Shown here in pieces: positions 1 through 9,025 of a stretch of 64,000 nt of DNA. Made by a program: the position numbers and the translations under genes. The number at the start of each line of letters is the position of its first letter. Within the stretch, counting starts at the first letter, position 1. This DNA is from Thalassovita sp. (GTDB lineage: Bacteria; Pseudomonadota; Alphaproteobacteria; Rhodobacterales; Rhodobacteraceae): positions 709,457 to 773,456 of the forward strand of contig CP051233.1 in NCBI GenBank assembly GCA_017792425.1, given 5' to 3'. Under the pieces are notes generated by a model that saw nothing but the letters and a program-made list of their open reading frames with translations, was not told where the DNA came from and made no database searches.

Positions 1-183
1 GCGGGGCTGGATGTCTATGAACACGAACCGCAGGTGCCGCCCGCGCTGATGCGGCTGGACAACGTCACCCTGCTGCCGCACCTGGGCACAGCCGCCCTGA
101 ATGTGCGCACGGATATGGGGATGATGGTGGTGGACAACCTGGCGGCCTTTTTCGACGGCAAACCGCTGCCCAACCCGGTCTGA
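1..183 (+). CDS. D-2-hydroxyacid dehydrogenase, C-terminal end only
   Basis: The first 60 codons are the tail of an open frame whose start lies before the window. The peptide reads AGLDVYEHEP, then LLPHLGTA, and ends GKPLPNPV. This is the end of the catalytic/NAD-binding region of the D-isomer-specific 2-hydroxyacid dehydrogenase family (glyoxylate/hydroxypyruvate reductase type). The His of the PHLGT motif is the catalytic acid/base in that family. The family reduces 2-oxoacids such as glyoxylate or hydroxypyruvate with NAD(P)H in the cytoplasm. Which substrate this enzyme uses cannot be told from the fragment. Confidence 0.85.
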   Translation, partial: AGLDVYEHEPQVPPALMRLDNVTLLPHLGTAALNVRTDMGMMVVDNLAAFFDGKPLPNPV

Positions 184-266
184 GGCTGGTTGACCTTACG
201 GTAGTTGCTCTTGACCTTGGGGGCAGGCTGGGGTGATCTGTCGGTCACATTTCCCTGGGGGTTCCG

Positions 267-1388
<1,122 letters not shown>

Positions 1389-1392
1389 CCCC

Positions 1393-1449
1393 CAGCGTCT
1401 CGCTGGTGCGATGCGGCAGCGCAGTGAGTATTTATTGCAAGATGAAATG
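1393..1449 (+). repeat. Gene-end element: hairpin plus GAGTATTT...GCAAGATGAA
   Basis: Just after the fabH-like stop there is a short hairpin (CAGCG, TCT, CGCTG at 1393-1405). About 20 bases on comes GAGTATTT, then TATT, then GCAAGATGAA (1426-1449 region). The same arrangement recurs at 1514-1579 (opposite strand), 29442-29487 and 60208-60240. The weak hairpin and lack of a T-run make it a poor classic terminator. The recurrence at gene ends suggests a role in 3' processing or termination, which is inference. Confidence 0.5.
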
Positions 1450-1466
1450 CCCAAGAGGCGCCTTTT

Positions 1467-1506
1467 GACAGCGTTAACCTTAACCACCATTAAGGTTAAC
1501 GCTGTC
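1467..1506. repeat. 17-bp perfect inverted repeat between convergent genes
   Basis: The arms at 1467-1483 and 1490-1506 pair perfectly over 17 bp around the 6-base loop CCACCA. Each arm carries GTTAAC and CCTTAA or TTAAGG. No T-run follows on either strand, so it is not a standard intrinsic terminator. It sits between the convergent fabH-like and tdk genes. A related half, GGTTAAGGTTAACGCG, occurs at about 39760. Confidence 0.75.
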
Positions 1507-1513
1507 TTGCGCC

Positions 1514-1579
1514 TTCATCTTGCCAAAAATACTCCCGGGGGTGAATTGGCCGCAGGCCAAGAGGGGGCAGGCGCCCCCT
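1514..1579 (-). repeat. Gene-end element downstream of tdk
   Basis: Read on the minus strand after the tdk stop: a 7-bp GC hairpin (AGGGGGC/GCCCCCT arms at 1562-1579), a second short palindrome (GGCC, GCA, GGCC), then GGGAGTATTTTT and GGCAAGATGAAGG. This is the same hairpin-then-motif order as the copy behind the fabH-like gene, so the two convergent genes each have their own copy. The 1562-1579 hairpin may terminate tdk, although no uridine tract follows. Confidence 0.55.
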
Positions 1580-1585
1580 GCGCCG

Positions 1586-2176
1586 TTACCTGTGAGCGGG
1601 GTGGCCGACGGTTTCGCGCCAGTGGCGGCGGCACAGGCTGACATAGGTTTCATTGCCGCCGATCTGGACCTGCGCACCGTCGCGCGCGGGTTTGCCATCC
1701 GCCCCCATTCGGACGACCATCGTGGCCTTTTTACCGCAATGACAGATGGTGCGGACCTCGCGCATTTCATCGGCCAATGCCAGCAAGGCGGCAGAGCCGG
1801 GGAACAGTTCGCCCCGGAAATCGACGCGCAGCCCGTAGCACATGACCGGCACGTTCAGGTCGTCGACAGCGCTGGCCAGTTGCCAGACCTGATCTTTTTC
1901 CAGGAATTGTGCCTCATCCACGAAAACACAGGCAAGGGGACCATGCGCCTGCCTTTGGGCCAGTTTGGTGAACAGGTTCTCGCCTGGTGCGAATGTGTCT
2001 GCGTCTGACGCGATCCCGATCCTGGATGCGATCCGCCCTTGCCCGGCGCGGTTGTCGAATTGCGCGGTCAGCAGATAGGTGTCCATCCCCCGTTCGCGGT
2101 AGTTGTGCGACGCTTGCAACAGCACCGTCGACTTGCCGGCGTTCATGGTGGAGTAGTTGAAATAGAGCTTGGCCAT
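1586..2176 (-). CDS. tdk: Thymidine kinase (type II)
   Basis: A 196-residue enzyme that phosphorylates thymidine to dTMP in the cytoplasmic salvage pathway. The N-terminal phosphate-binding loop is MNAGKST (residues 11-17). The Walker-B-like segment FVDEAQF follows, with the catalytic Glu at about 88. A C-terminal zinc-binding lid has CHC at 145-147 and CRRH at 182-185, as in E. coli Tdk. The open frame continues 90 codons upstream, but that stretch is low-complexity and unlike the family. The ATG at 2176 gives exactly the family start (MAKLYFNYSTMNAGK) and the normal length. It is convergent with the fabH-like gene. Confidence 0.95.
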   Translation of the reverse strand: MAKLYFNYSTMNAGKSTVLLQASHNYRERGMDTYLLTAQFDNRAGQGRIASRIGIASDADTFAPGENLFTKLAQRQAHGPLACVFVDEAQFLEKDQVWQLASAVDDLNVPVMCYGLRVDFRGELFPGSAALLALADEMREVRTICHCGKKATMVVRMGADGKPARDGAQVQIGGNETYVSLCRRHWRETVGHPAHR

Positions 2177-2516
2177 GCGCCGGTTTTGTCGACAAACGCG
2201 GCGCTGCGCAAGGGTTGGCGGGTCTGCCGACCAGTCCGAACTGACGGGCCTGGGCCCTGTTGGGGATGGTCGGTACCGGAACCGGCGGCAGGCCCGCCTT
2301 GTCGGCCGGAAACCCGGCCGCGCCCCCGGACCAGCGCATGAGAGGCACCGGACGCGTTTACAACCGGCGCTAGGTGCCGGAAACTCGCAACATGTCACAA
2401 GGTTGACGCGTCGGAACCAGCCCCGGCGCAGGTTTATAAATGACATGGCGCAACAAAATGATTAATGGGAAACGATACCTTGTTTTCCCCGTTCCCGAAG
2501 TTACAGAGGGTTGCGA
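2177..2516. other. Intergenic region, divergent promoter space
   Basis: These 340 bases separate the divergent tdk and the small HTH-like gene. I find no convincing coding frame, RNA gene or terminator. Near the right end there is an AT-rich TTTATAAAT (about 2431-2439) that could be a -10 region for the rightward gene, but no -35 box at normal spacing is evident. Confidence 0.4.
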
Positions 2517-2972
2517 ATGACTGTTGCCGCCGGTTACCTCAAAAAGCACACCGAAGCCCTGGTCAAAGATGTTGGGCTGGAGGCTGCGTGCCGGATCACC
2601 GGAAAGTCCAAGGCGACGCTGGGGCGGTACTATTCCGACAACGAGGAACACGCCGACCGCTTCATGCCGATTGATGCGGTGTCGGCGCTGGAAAGCGCCG
2701 CATCGTTTCCGCATGTGACCAGTGCGCTGGCCGATTTGCGGGGCATTTCGCTGTCCTACAACACCGACAGGAAGAACAGCGACAAGGGCGGCATCAACGC
2801 GGATGTAATCGCGCTGAGCCAGCGGTTCGCGCAGTTGATGGCCGAGTACAACCAGTCGATCGAGGATGGCATCATCACCATCAACGAGGCCAAGCGGCTG
2901 CTGAAGGAAACCCTGGCGCTGCAGCATGTGCTGATCGAGATGAAACTGCACCTGGAAGAAGAAGCGACCTGA
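2517..2972 (+). CDS. Small HTH-like DNA-binding protein, function unknown
   Basis: A 151-residue protein. Residues about 15-40 (LVKDVGLEAACRITGKSKAT followed by LGRYYS) look like a helix-turn-helix, with the wording expected of a phage CII-type or other small regulator. The C-terminal half (about 95-145) is amphipathic and Leu/Glu-rich, so it probably forms a coiled coil or dimerises. The start is the ATG at 2517, which has AGAGGG six bases upstream; a TTG at 2511 is also in frame. It ends four bases before the LuxR-type gene, so the two are probably cotranscribed. I do not recognise a named family; a regulatory role is inferred from the HTH-like stretch and the neighbour. Confidence 0.7.
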   Translation: MTVAAGYLKKHTEALVKDVGLEAACRITGKSKATLGRYYSDNEEHADRFMPIDAVSALESAASFPHVTSALADLRGISLSYNTDRKNSDKGGINADVIALSQRFAQLMAEYNQSIEDGIITINEAKRLLKETLALQHVLIEMKLHLEEEAT

Positions 2973-2976
2973 CCCT

Positions 2977-3843
2977 ATGGCGCCCAAACGGTTCGAAAGG
3001 GAGCTTCTGGGGGCCGAGACCTTTACCCCCGCGCCGCTGCACCGGTTTTTGGCGGACCTGGAGCGGACAACCAGTTCCGGGGATGTCTGGAAGCGGCTGG
3101 TGGCCCTGGGGCAAGAGGTGGACCTGCCCTCGATCGATTTCATCGCGGCCAGTTGCTATGCGGATTGGCGGCGGACGCTGTTCATCCGCACGTCTTATGA
3201 TTCCAGTTTCCTGCACACGGCCAGCAGCGACCCGGAAATCAGCAAGTGGTCCTATTTCCGCAGCCATGCGATTGAGCGGCTGACGCCGATCCTGATCGGG
3301 ATCGAGTTCGCAGAGGATTATCACCCGCAGCCCGAAGGGCGTTTGAAACTGCTGCGCCTGGCGGCAGAGCAGGGGCTGCGCGCGGGGTTTTCGGTGCCGC
3401 TGCGCATCCACGTCCCGCCGCAGGCCGCGATGATCACGTTTTCGGGCGATCACTCGCGCGAAAGGATGCTGGAAATCCTGTCTGAACACGGCTGGACGCT
3501 GAACGTGGCCGCGATGGCGGCGCATCAGCGCTATATGTTCCATTTCGCCACTGAATTCTTTGACCGCAACGAAATCACACCAAAGCAGCGCGCCTTGCTG
3601 GAACTGGTCGGGCAGGGGTTGCAGGACAAGCAGATTGCGGAACGGCTGGGCATTTCCATTTCGGCGTTGCGGCAGCGGATGAACGGGCTGATGTCCAAGG
3701 CGCAGTTGGCCAACCGGGCCGAGATCGCGGCGCTGGCCATGTCCGTTGGTCTGCTGCCTGACCCAGAGCTTTGGCAGGAAAACCTGTCGGTTCTGGTCGA
3801 GATGGACGATGCCGGGGTGCGGGTGCGGAGCCATAAGAAATAA
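2977..3843 (+). CDS. LuxR-family regulator with autoinducer-binding-like domain
   Basis: A 288-residue protein with an N-terminal domain resembling the acyl-homoserine-lactone-binding domain (about 20-175; note GLRAGFSVPL) and a C-terminal LuxR helix-turn-helix (about 200-260: ITPKQRALLELVGQG, then KQIAERLGISISALRQRM). By hand alignment to TraR, the usual Asp-Pro of the ligand pocket reads Thr-Pro (ERLTPIL), while an upstream Trp is kept. That makes ordinary AHL binding doubtful. No luxI-type synthase is in the window, so it would be a LuxR solo. It follows the small HTH-like gene by four bases and ends at a strong terminator. DNA binding is confident; the ligand is unknown. Confidence 0.85.
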   Translation: MAPKRFERELLGAETFTPAPLHRFLADLERTTSSGDVWKRLVALGQEVDLPSIDFIAASCYADWRRTLFIRTSYDSSFLHTASSDPEISKWSYFRSHAIERLTPILIGIEFAEDYHPQPEGRLKLLRLAAEQGLRAGFSVPLRIHVPPQAAMITFSGDHSRERMLEILSEHGWTLNVAAMAAHQRYMFHFATEFFDRNEITPKQRALLELVGQGLQDKQIAERLGISISALRQRMNGLMSKAQLANRAEIAALAMSVGLLPDPELWQENLSVLVEMDDAGVRVRSHKK

Positions 3844-3870
3844 GGGTCTTCCGAAACCGGAAGACCCTTC
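3844..3870 (+). terminator. Intrinsic terminator after the luxR-type gene
   Basis: A 10-bp perfect stem, GGGTCTTCCG with CGGAAGACCC, and the loop AAAC begin immediately after the stop codon, followed by TTCATC. The T-tract is short but the stem is strong. Confidence 0.85.
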
Positions 3871-4318
3871 ATCAGGCTAAAATTTATGTGAAAGAACTGG
3901 CCTGTCGCAATCAGATCGCGGCGACCGAGCCCTTTCGGTTTGCGAGGTCTGAACCGGCACCACTCACGGACTAATTACCAGCCCATCCGGCGATCAGGTA
4001 AACCCAACCAAGGATGGCGGACCCCACATGACAGAGTATAAAAATAGAATGCTGACGTTGTCGTGACAAAAGGGTGACGGAAAGGGCATTCGACCACTGG
4101 CAATTCTTGCAGGTTGGGCCCGTTGGCCCGGCATTGCACGTCTAAGTGGTTGTTCGTGCTGGCGTTTGTTGCCGCTGAACGTTTCCATCGGCCTTGTGAC
4201 AAAGTCGAATCCGCCGGAATTTTCGGCACGATTTGCGTGCTAAGGTTGTGGTGTGTGCAGGCGTCCGCCCTGAAAGGATGCGTGCGCGGTGCGAATCGTG
4301 GCATTCGGGGATTCGCAT
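3871..4318. other. 450-base gene-free stretch between convergent luxR-type gene and carB
   Basis: No reading frame here has a plausible start, codon use or recognisable product. The stretch is locally less GC-rich than its surroundings (for example around 4025-4080). The longest frames are out-of-frame noise of 60-110 codons running into flanking terminators. A small RNA is possible but I see no promoter-terminator pair that frames one. Confidence 0.4.
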
Positions 4319-4352
4319 AAAAAAGGCGAAAGCCGCGTTGCGGGCTTCCGCC
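4319..4352 (-). terminator. Intrinsic terminator of carB
   Basis: On the minus strand, GGCGGAAGCC pairs with GGCTTTCGCC (one G-T wobble) and six T residues follow. It lies 24-57 bases past the carB stop. Confidence 0.85.
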
Positions 4353-4375
4353 TGTTGTTTTCGTTGCCGCGTGGA

Positions 4376-7300
4376 TCAGCCCTGCAGCGCCATGACGCCA
4401 AAGTCGCCCTCGGCGCGGGCTTTCATTGCCTGGGCGGCGGCCTGTGCGCCGGCGGCGGTGGTGAAGTAGGGGATCTTGTCATACAGCGCGACGGACCGGA
4501 TGGCGCGGCTGTCCTGCACGGATTGCGCACCTTCCGTGGTGTTCAGGACCAGCTTTATTTCGCCGTCTTTCAGCATGTCCACGATGTTCGGACGGCCTTC
4601 GTAGACCTTGTTCACCACGTTGCAGGCCAAACCGTTCGATTGCAGCCAGTCCGAGGTGCCGCGGGTTGCGACCAGCGCAAAGCCCAGGTCGATCAGCGTC
4701 CGGGCGGCCTCGGCCATGGCGGGGGTCTTGTCGTCGTCCTTGATGGAGACGAAAACGTTGCCCTCGGTCGGCAGGTGGGTGCCCGCGCCAAGCTGCGCCT
4801 TCAGGAAGGCCATCGGGAAGGAACGGTCCCAGCCCATGACCTCGCCCGTGGAGCGCATTTCCGGGCCCAGGATCGTGTCCACGCCGGGGAAGCGGGCAAA
4901 GGGTAGCACGGCCTCCTTGACGCTGAACCACGGCATGTTGGGGTTGGCCAGGGTCATCGGATCGGCCATCGGCACGGTGCCGGGCTGCGCGTCCTTCTGG
5001 TAGTCAGCCCGCAGCGGGAAGTTCGACATCGGTTCGCCCGCCATCAGGCGCGCGGCGATGGACGCGATCGCGCTGTCGGTGGCCTTGGCGACGAAGGGCA
5101 CGGTGCGCGAGGCGCGGGGGTTCACCTCGATCAGGTAAATCTCGCCGTCCTTCACCGCGAACTGCACGTTCATCAGGCCGACGACGCCAAGCGCCAGGGC
5201 CAATGCCTCGGTCTGGCGGTGAATCTCGGCGATGATGTCCTGCGGCAGCGAATAGGGCGGCAGCGAACAGGCCGAGTCCCCCGAGTGAACGCCGGCTTCC
5301 TCGATGTGCTGCATGATGCCGGCGACGTGTACCGTTTTGCCATCGCAAAGCGCGTCCACGTCACATTCGATGGCGCCCGACAGGTAGCTGTCCAGCAGCA
5401 CGGGGCTGTCGCCCGACACCACCACCGCTTCGGCGATGTAGCGTTCCAGCTGCGCCATGTCGCGCACGATTTCCATCGCGCGTCCACCCAGCACGTAGGA
5501 CGGGCGGATCACCAGCGGAAAGCCGATGTCCTCGGCGATGGCCAGCGCCTGCGCGTCGGTGCTGGCGATGCCGTTGTGCGGTTGCTTCAGGCCCAGCTTG
5601 TTGACCAGTTGCTGGAAGCGTTCGCGGTCTTCGGCCAGGTCGATGGCGTCGGGGGTGGTGCCCAGGATCGGGATACCTTCCTCGAACAGGGCGTTGGCCA
5701 GTTTCAACGGGGTCTGGCCGCCGAATTGCACGATCACGCCGTGCAGGGTGCCGTTCTGCTGTTCGACGCGCAGGATTTCCATGACGTGTTCAAAGGTCAG
5801 CGGCTCGAAATACAGCCGGTCCGACGTGTCATAGTCGGTGGACACGGTTTCCGGGTTGCAGTTGATCATGATCGTTTCGTACCCGGCGTCCGTCAGCGCG
5901 AAACAGGCGTGACAGCAGCAATAGTCGAACTCGATCCCCTGGCCGATCCGGTTCGGGCCGCCGCCCAGGATGACCACCTTCTTCTTGTCGCTGGGACGGG
6001 CTTCGCATTCCACTTCGCCCATCATCGGGGCTTCGTAGGTGGAGTACATGTAGGGGGTCTGCGCCTCGAATTCGGCGGCGCAGGTGTCGATGCGTTTGAA
6101 CACCGCGTTGACGCCCAGATTCTGGCGGGCGCGGCGGACGTTGCCTTCGGTCCGGCCGGTCAGCTTGCCAAGGCGGGCGTCGGTAAAGCCCATCATCTTC
6201 AGCTTGCGCAGGCCGTCTTCGGTCACCGGCAGGCCGTCCTTGCGGATCTGTTCCTCGGTGTCCACGATTTCGCGGATACGGGCCAGGAACCACGGGTCGA
6301 ACATGGTGGTGGCGTGGATTTCATCGTCGGTCAGGCCGTGGCGCATGGCCTGGGCGATGGTGCGCATCCGGTCCGGCGTGGTCTTGGAGATCGCCTTGAT
6401 CACCGCCGCCTTGTCCGGCGCGCCGGGGATCGTCACCTCGTCAAAGCCGGTCAGGCCGGATTCCATCGAGGCCAGCGCCTTTTGCAGCGATTCATGGATG
6501 GTGCGGCCGATGGCCATCGCCTCGCCCACCGATTTCATGGCGGTGGTCAGGTAGGGTTCGGAGCCGGGGAATTTTTCGAAGGCGAACTTGGGGATCTTGG
6601 TGACGACATAGTCGATGGTCGGTTCGAACGATGCCGGGGTCACCTTGGTGATGTCGTTGTCCAGTTCGTCCAGCGTATAGCCCACGGCCAGTTTCGCGGC
6701 GATCTTGGCAATCGGGAAGCCGGTCGCCTTGGACGCCAGCGCGGACGAGCGCGACACGCGGGGGTTCATTTCGATCACCACCATGCGGCCGTCGGCGGGG
6801 TTGATCGCCCATTGCACGTTGGACCCGCCGGTTTCGACGCCGATTTCACGCAGAACGGCGATGCTGCCGTTGCGCATGATCTGGTATTCCTTGTCGGTCA
6901 GGGTCAGCGCCGGGGCCACGGTGATGGAATCGCCGGTGTGCACGCCCATCGGATCGACGTTTTCAATGGAACAAACGATGATGGCGTTGTCGGCCTTGTC
7001 GCGGACGACCTCCATTTCATACTCTTTCCAGCCCAGCAGCGATTCATCCACCAGGATCTGGCTGACCGGCGAGGCTTCCAGCCCCGAGCGGCAGAAATGT
7101 TCATAGTCGTCGCGGTTGTAGGCGACGCCGCCGCCGGTGCCGCCCAGCGTGAAGGCGGGGCGGATGATTGCGGGCAGGCCGATTTCCTCCAGCGCGTCCA
7201 TGGCGTTCGCCAGACCGGCCTTGATGTCATATTTGCCGTCGGGTTTCTTGGGCGAGGACACGATGGTGGCCTTGGGGTTTTCCAGCCCGATGCGGTCCAT

Positions 7301-7705
7301 CGCTTCGCGGAACAGCTTGCGGTCTTCGGCCATTTCGATGGCGTCGCGTTTTGCGCCGATCATTTCCACGCCGAATTTTTCCAGCACGCCCATTTCTTCC
7401 AGCGCCAGCGAGGTGTTCAGCCCGGTCTGCCCGCCCATGGTCGGCAGCAGCGCGTCGGGGCGTTCCTTTTCGATGATCTTGGCGACGACCTCGGGGGTGA
7501 TCGGTTCGATATAGGTGGCGTCGGCCAGGCCCGGATCGGTCATGATCGTCGCGGGGTTCGAGTTCACCAGGATCACGCGGTAGCCTTCTTCGCGCAGGGC
7601 CTTGCAGGCCTGGGCGCCGGAGTAGTCGAATTCACAGGCCTGGCCGATGACGATGGGCCCCGCGCCGATGATCATGATCGAGGAGATATCGGTTCTTTTA
7701 GGCAT
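4376..7705 (-). CDS. carB: Carbamoyl-phosphate synthase large subunit
   Basis: A 1109-residue enzyme that makes carbamoyl phosphate from bicarbonate, ammonia (from CarA) and two ATP, for pyrimidines and arginine. Two homologous ATP-grasp halves are visible. The first begins IMIIGAGPIVIGQACEFDYSG and includes FTLGGTGGG; the second begins VVILGGGPNRIGQGIEFDY and includes SYVLGGRAME. The C-terminal MGS-like allosteric domain (FVSIKDDDK, LVATRGTS) ends at GVMALQG. The open frame runs 225 codons further upstream without similarity. ATG 7705, preceded by AAGAGG, matches the family start. CarA is not in the window. argF lies 20 kb away and would consume part of the product. Confidence 0.97.
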   Translation of the reverse strand: MPKRTDISSIMIIGAGPIVIGQACEFDYSGAQACKALREEGYRVILVNSNPATIMTDPGLADATYIEPITPEVVAKIIEKERPDALLPTMGGQTGLNTSLALEEMGVLEKFGVEMIGAKRDAIEMAEDRKLFREAMDRIGLENPKATIVSSPKKPDGKYDIKAGLANAMDALEEIGLPAIIRPAFTLGGTGGGVAYNRDDYEHFCRSGLEASPVSQILVDESLLGWKEYEMEVVRDKADNAIIVCSIENVDPMGVHTGDSITVAPALTLTDKEYQIMRNGSIAVLREIGVETGGSNVQWAINPADGRMVVIEMNPRVSRSSALASKATGFPIAKIAAKLAVGYTLDELDNDITKVTPASFEPTIDYVVTKIPKFAFEKFPGSEPYLTTAMKSVGEAMAIGRTIHESLQKALASMESGLTGFDEVTIPGAPDKAAVIKAISKTTPDRMRTIAQAMRHGLTDDEIHATTMFDPWFLARIREIVDTEEQIRKDGLPVTEDGLRKLKMMGFTDARLGKLTGRTEGNVRRARQNLGVNAVFKRIDTCAAEFEAQTPYMYSTYEAPMMGEVECEARPSDKKKVVILGGGPNRIGQGIEFDYCCCHACFALTDAGYETIMINCNPETVSTDYDTSDRLYFEPLTFEHVMEILRVEQQNGTLHGVIVQFGGQTPLKLANALFEEGIPILGTTPDAIDLAEDRERFQQLVNKLGLKQPHNGIASTDAQALAIAEDIGFPLVIRPSYVLGGRAMEIVRDMAQLERYIAEAVVVSGDSPVLLDSYLSGAIECDVDALCDGKTVHVAGIMQHIEEAGVHSGDSACSLPPYSLPQDIIAEIHRQTEALALALGVVGLMNVQFAVKDGEIYLIEVNPRASRTVPFVAKATDSAIASIAARLMAGEPMSNFPLRADYQKDAQPGTVPMADPMTLANPNMPWFSVKEAVLPFARFPGVDTILGPEMRSTGEVMGWDRSFPMAFLKAQLGAGTHLPTEGNVFVSIKDDDKTPAMAEAARTLIDLGFALVATRGTSDWLQSNGLACNVVNKVYEGRPNIVDMLKDGEIKLVLNTTEGAQSVQDSRAIRSVALYDKIPYFTTAAGAQAAAQAMKARAEGDFGVMALQG

Positions 7706-7909
7706 GGCGGACCTCTTGGGCGTTGGGCGTGGGCAGCAGAAGGCAGGGGTGTGACTCACCCCGCGCAAATTGTTGCGGGTTATAGTCATCAGTCCTCGGG
7801 GTGCAAGTGGTATCGCAAAACATCTGCGATCTGTCGCGCCCGGTCTGTTATCCGGGGACGGTTCGCGTATAGCTGGGCGCAACGAAAGCCGACAGTCTGG
7901 ACGCGACGC

Positions 7910-9025
7910 GTGAAACTGAGATTCGATATTGGACCGGCTGGGGCGCCCTGCTGCTTTGAGCAGCCCTTGGGGATGATCGAGGCCCATGCGCCGCAAGAGG
8001 TGGCCCCGGCGCTGGCGGCGCTGGACCGGGCGCGGGCGGCGGGGGCTTGGCTGGCGGGATATGTGACATACGAAGCGGGCTATGCGCTGGAACCGCGCCT
8101 GCTGCCGCTGATGCCGGCAAAGCGTGCGCTGCCGTTGTTGCGGTTTGGCCTGTACCCCGGTCCCGCAGAAGCGCGGCCGCTGACGGGGTATGGTGCCTTG
8201 GGCGACCTGCGCCCGCGCTGGGATGCGGCACGTTATAGGGCCGCGTTCCGGGCGGTGCATGGCCATGTCGGGGCGGGGGATATCTATCAGGCCAACCTGA
8301 CCTTTCCGATCGACGCGCGGGCAGTCGGCGGGTCCGAAGGGATTTACCGCGCGCTGTGTGACCGCCAGCCGGTGGGGCATGGCGTATTAGTGGAACAGGA
8401 CGGCCCGACGCTGCTGTGCCGCTCGCCCGAGCTGTTCTTTGCCACCGGGACGGACGGGCACATCCGCACGCGCCCGATGAAGGGCACGCTGCCCCGGCTG
8501 GACGACCCGGCGCGGGACGCGGTGCAACCGGCGCTGCTGGCGGCGGACGAAAAGAACCGGGCGGAAAACCTGATGATCGTGGACCTGCTGCGCAATGACC
8601 TCAGCCGGGTGTGTCAGCCCGGCACGGTGCGGGTACCTGACCTGTTCAAGGTCGAAACCTATGCCACCGTCCATCAGATGGTATCGCAGGTAGAGGGCCG
8701 GTTGACCGATGGCGCCGGACTGGCCGACATATTTGCCGCGTTGTTTCCCTGCGGGTCAATCACCGGGGCGCCGAAACTGCAGGCGATGCAGATCATCCGC
8801 GACTTGGAACCCTGGCCGCGCGACGCCTATTGCGGCACCATCGGTTGGGCCGCGCCGGATGGCCGATCCGATTTCAACGTGGCAATCCGCACGGCGATGG
8901 TGGACGGGGACCGCGCCGTGCTGAATGTCGGGGGCGGTCTGGTCTGGGACAGCACCCCGGACGCGGAATATCAGGAGGCGCTATGGAAAGCCCGCTACGC
9001 GGAACCGGCGAACAGTTTCGCCTGA
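7910..9025 (+). CDS. pabB: Aminodeoxychorismate synthase component I
   Basis: A 371-residue chorismate-using enzyme that, with a glutamine amidotransferase, makes 4-amino-4-deoxychorismate for folate. The chorismate-binding fold is clear: AGDIYQANLTF, the RPMKGTLPR motif, the NLMIVDLLRNDLSRV segment, and FPCGSITGAPKLQAM near the C-terminus. The N-terminal domain is shorter than in TrpE/PabB of E. coli, as is common in alphaproteobacteria. The start is GTG at 7910, the last start before an upstream region that is antisense to carB. It overlaps the following lyase-like gene by 43 bases, which implies translational coupling. Confidence 0.92.
   Translation: MKLRFDIGPAGAPCCFEQPLGMIEAHAPQEVAPALAALDRARAAGAWLAGYVTYEAGYALEPRLLPLMPAKRALPLLRFGLYPGPAEARPLTGYGALGDLRPRWDAARYRAAFRAVHGHVGAGDIYQANLTFPIDARAVGGSEGIYRALCDRQPVGHGVLVEQDGPTLLCRSPELFFATGTDGHIRTRPMKGTLPRLDDPARDAVQPALLAADEKNRAENLMIVDLLRNDLSRVCQPGTVRVPDLFKVETYATVHQMVSQVEGRLTDGAGLADIFAALFPCGSITGAPKLQAMQIIRDLEPWPRDAYCGTIGWAAPDGRSDFNVAIRTAMVDGDRAVLNVGGGLVWDSTPDAEYQEALWKARYAEPANSFA

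Noticed and set aside
190..204. TTGACCTTACGGTAG as an FNR box before the fabH-like gene
   Set aside because: The second half does not match ATCAA; only the first half-site is present.
4028..4066. 12-codon frame in the gap before carB
   Set aside because: It is too short, with no ribosome site or conservation that I can judge.
5219..7900. Long plus-strand frame running into pabB
   Set aside because: It is antisense to carB, whose two ATP-grasp halves are unmistakable. The frame is a by-product of high GC and only its last 371 codons are pabB.
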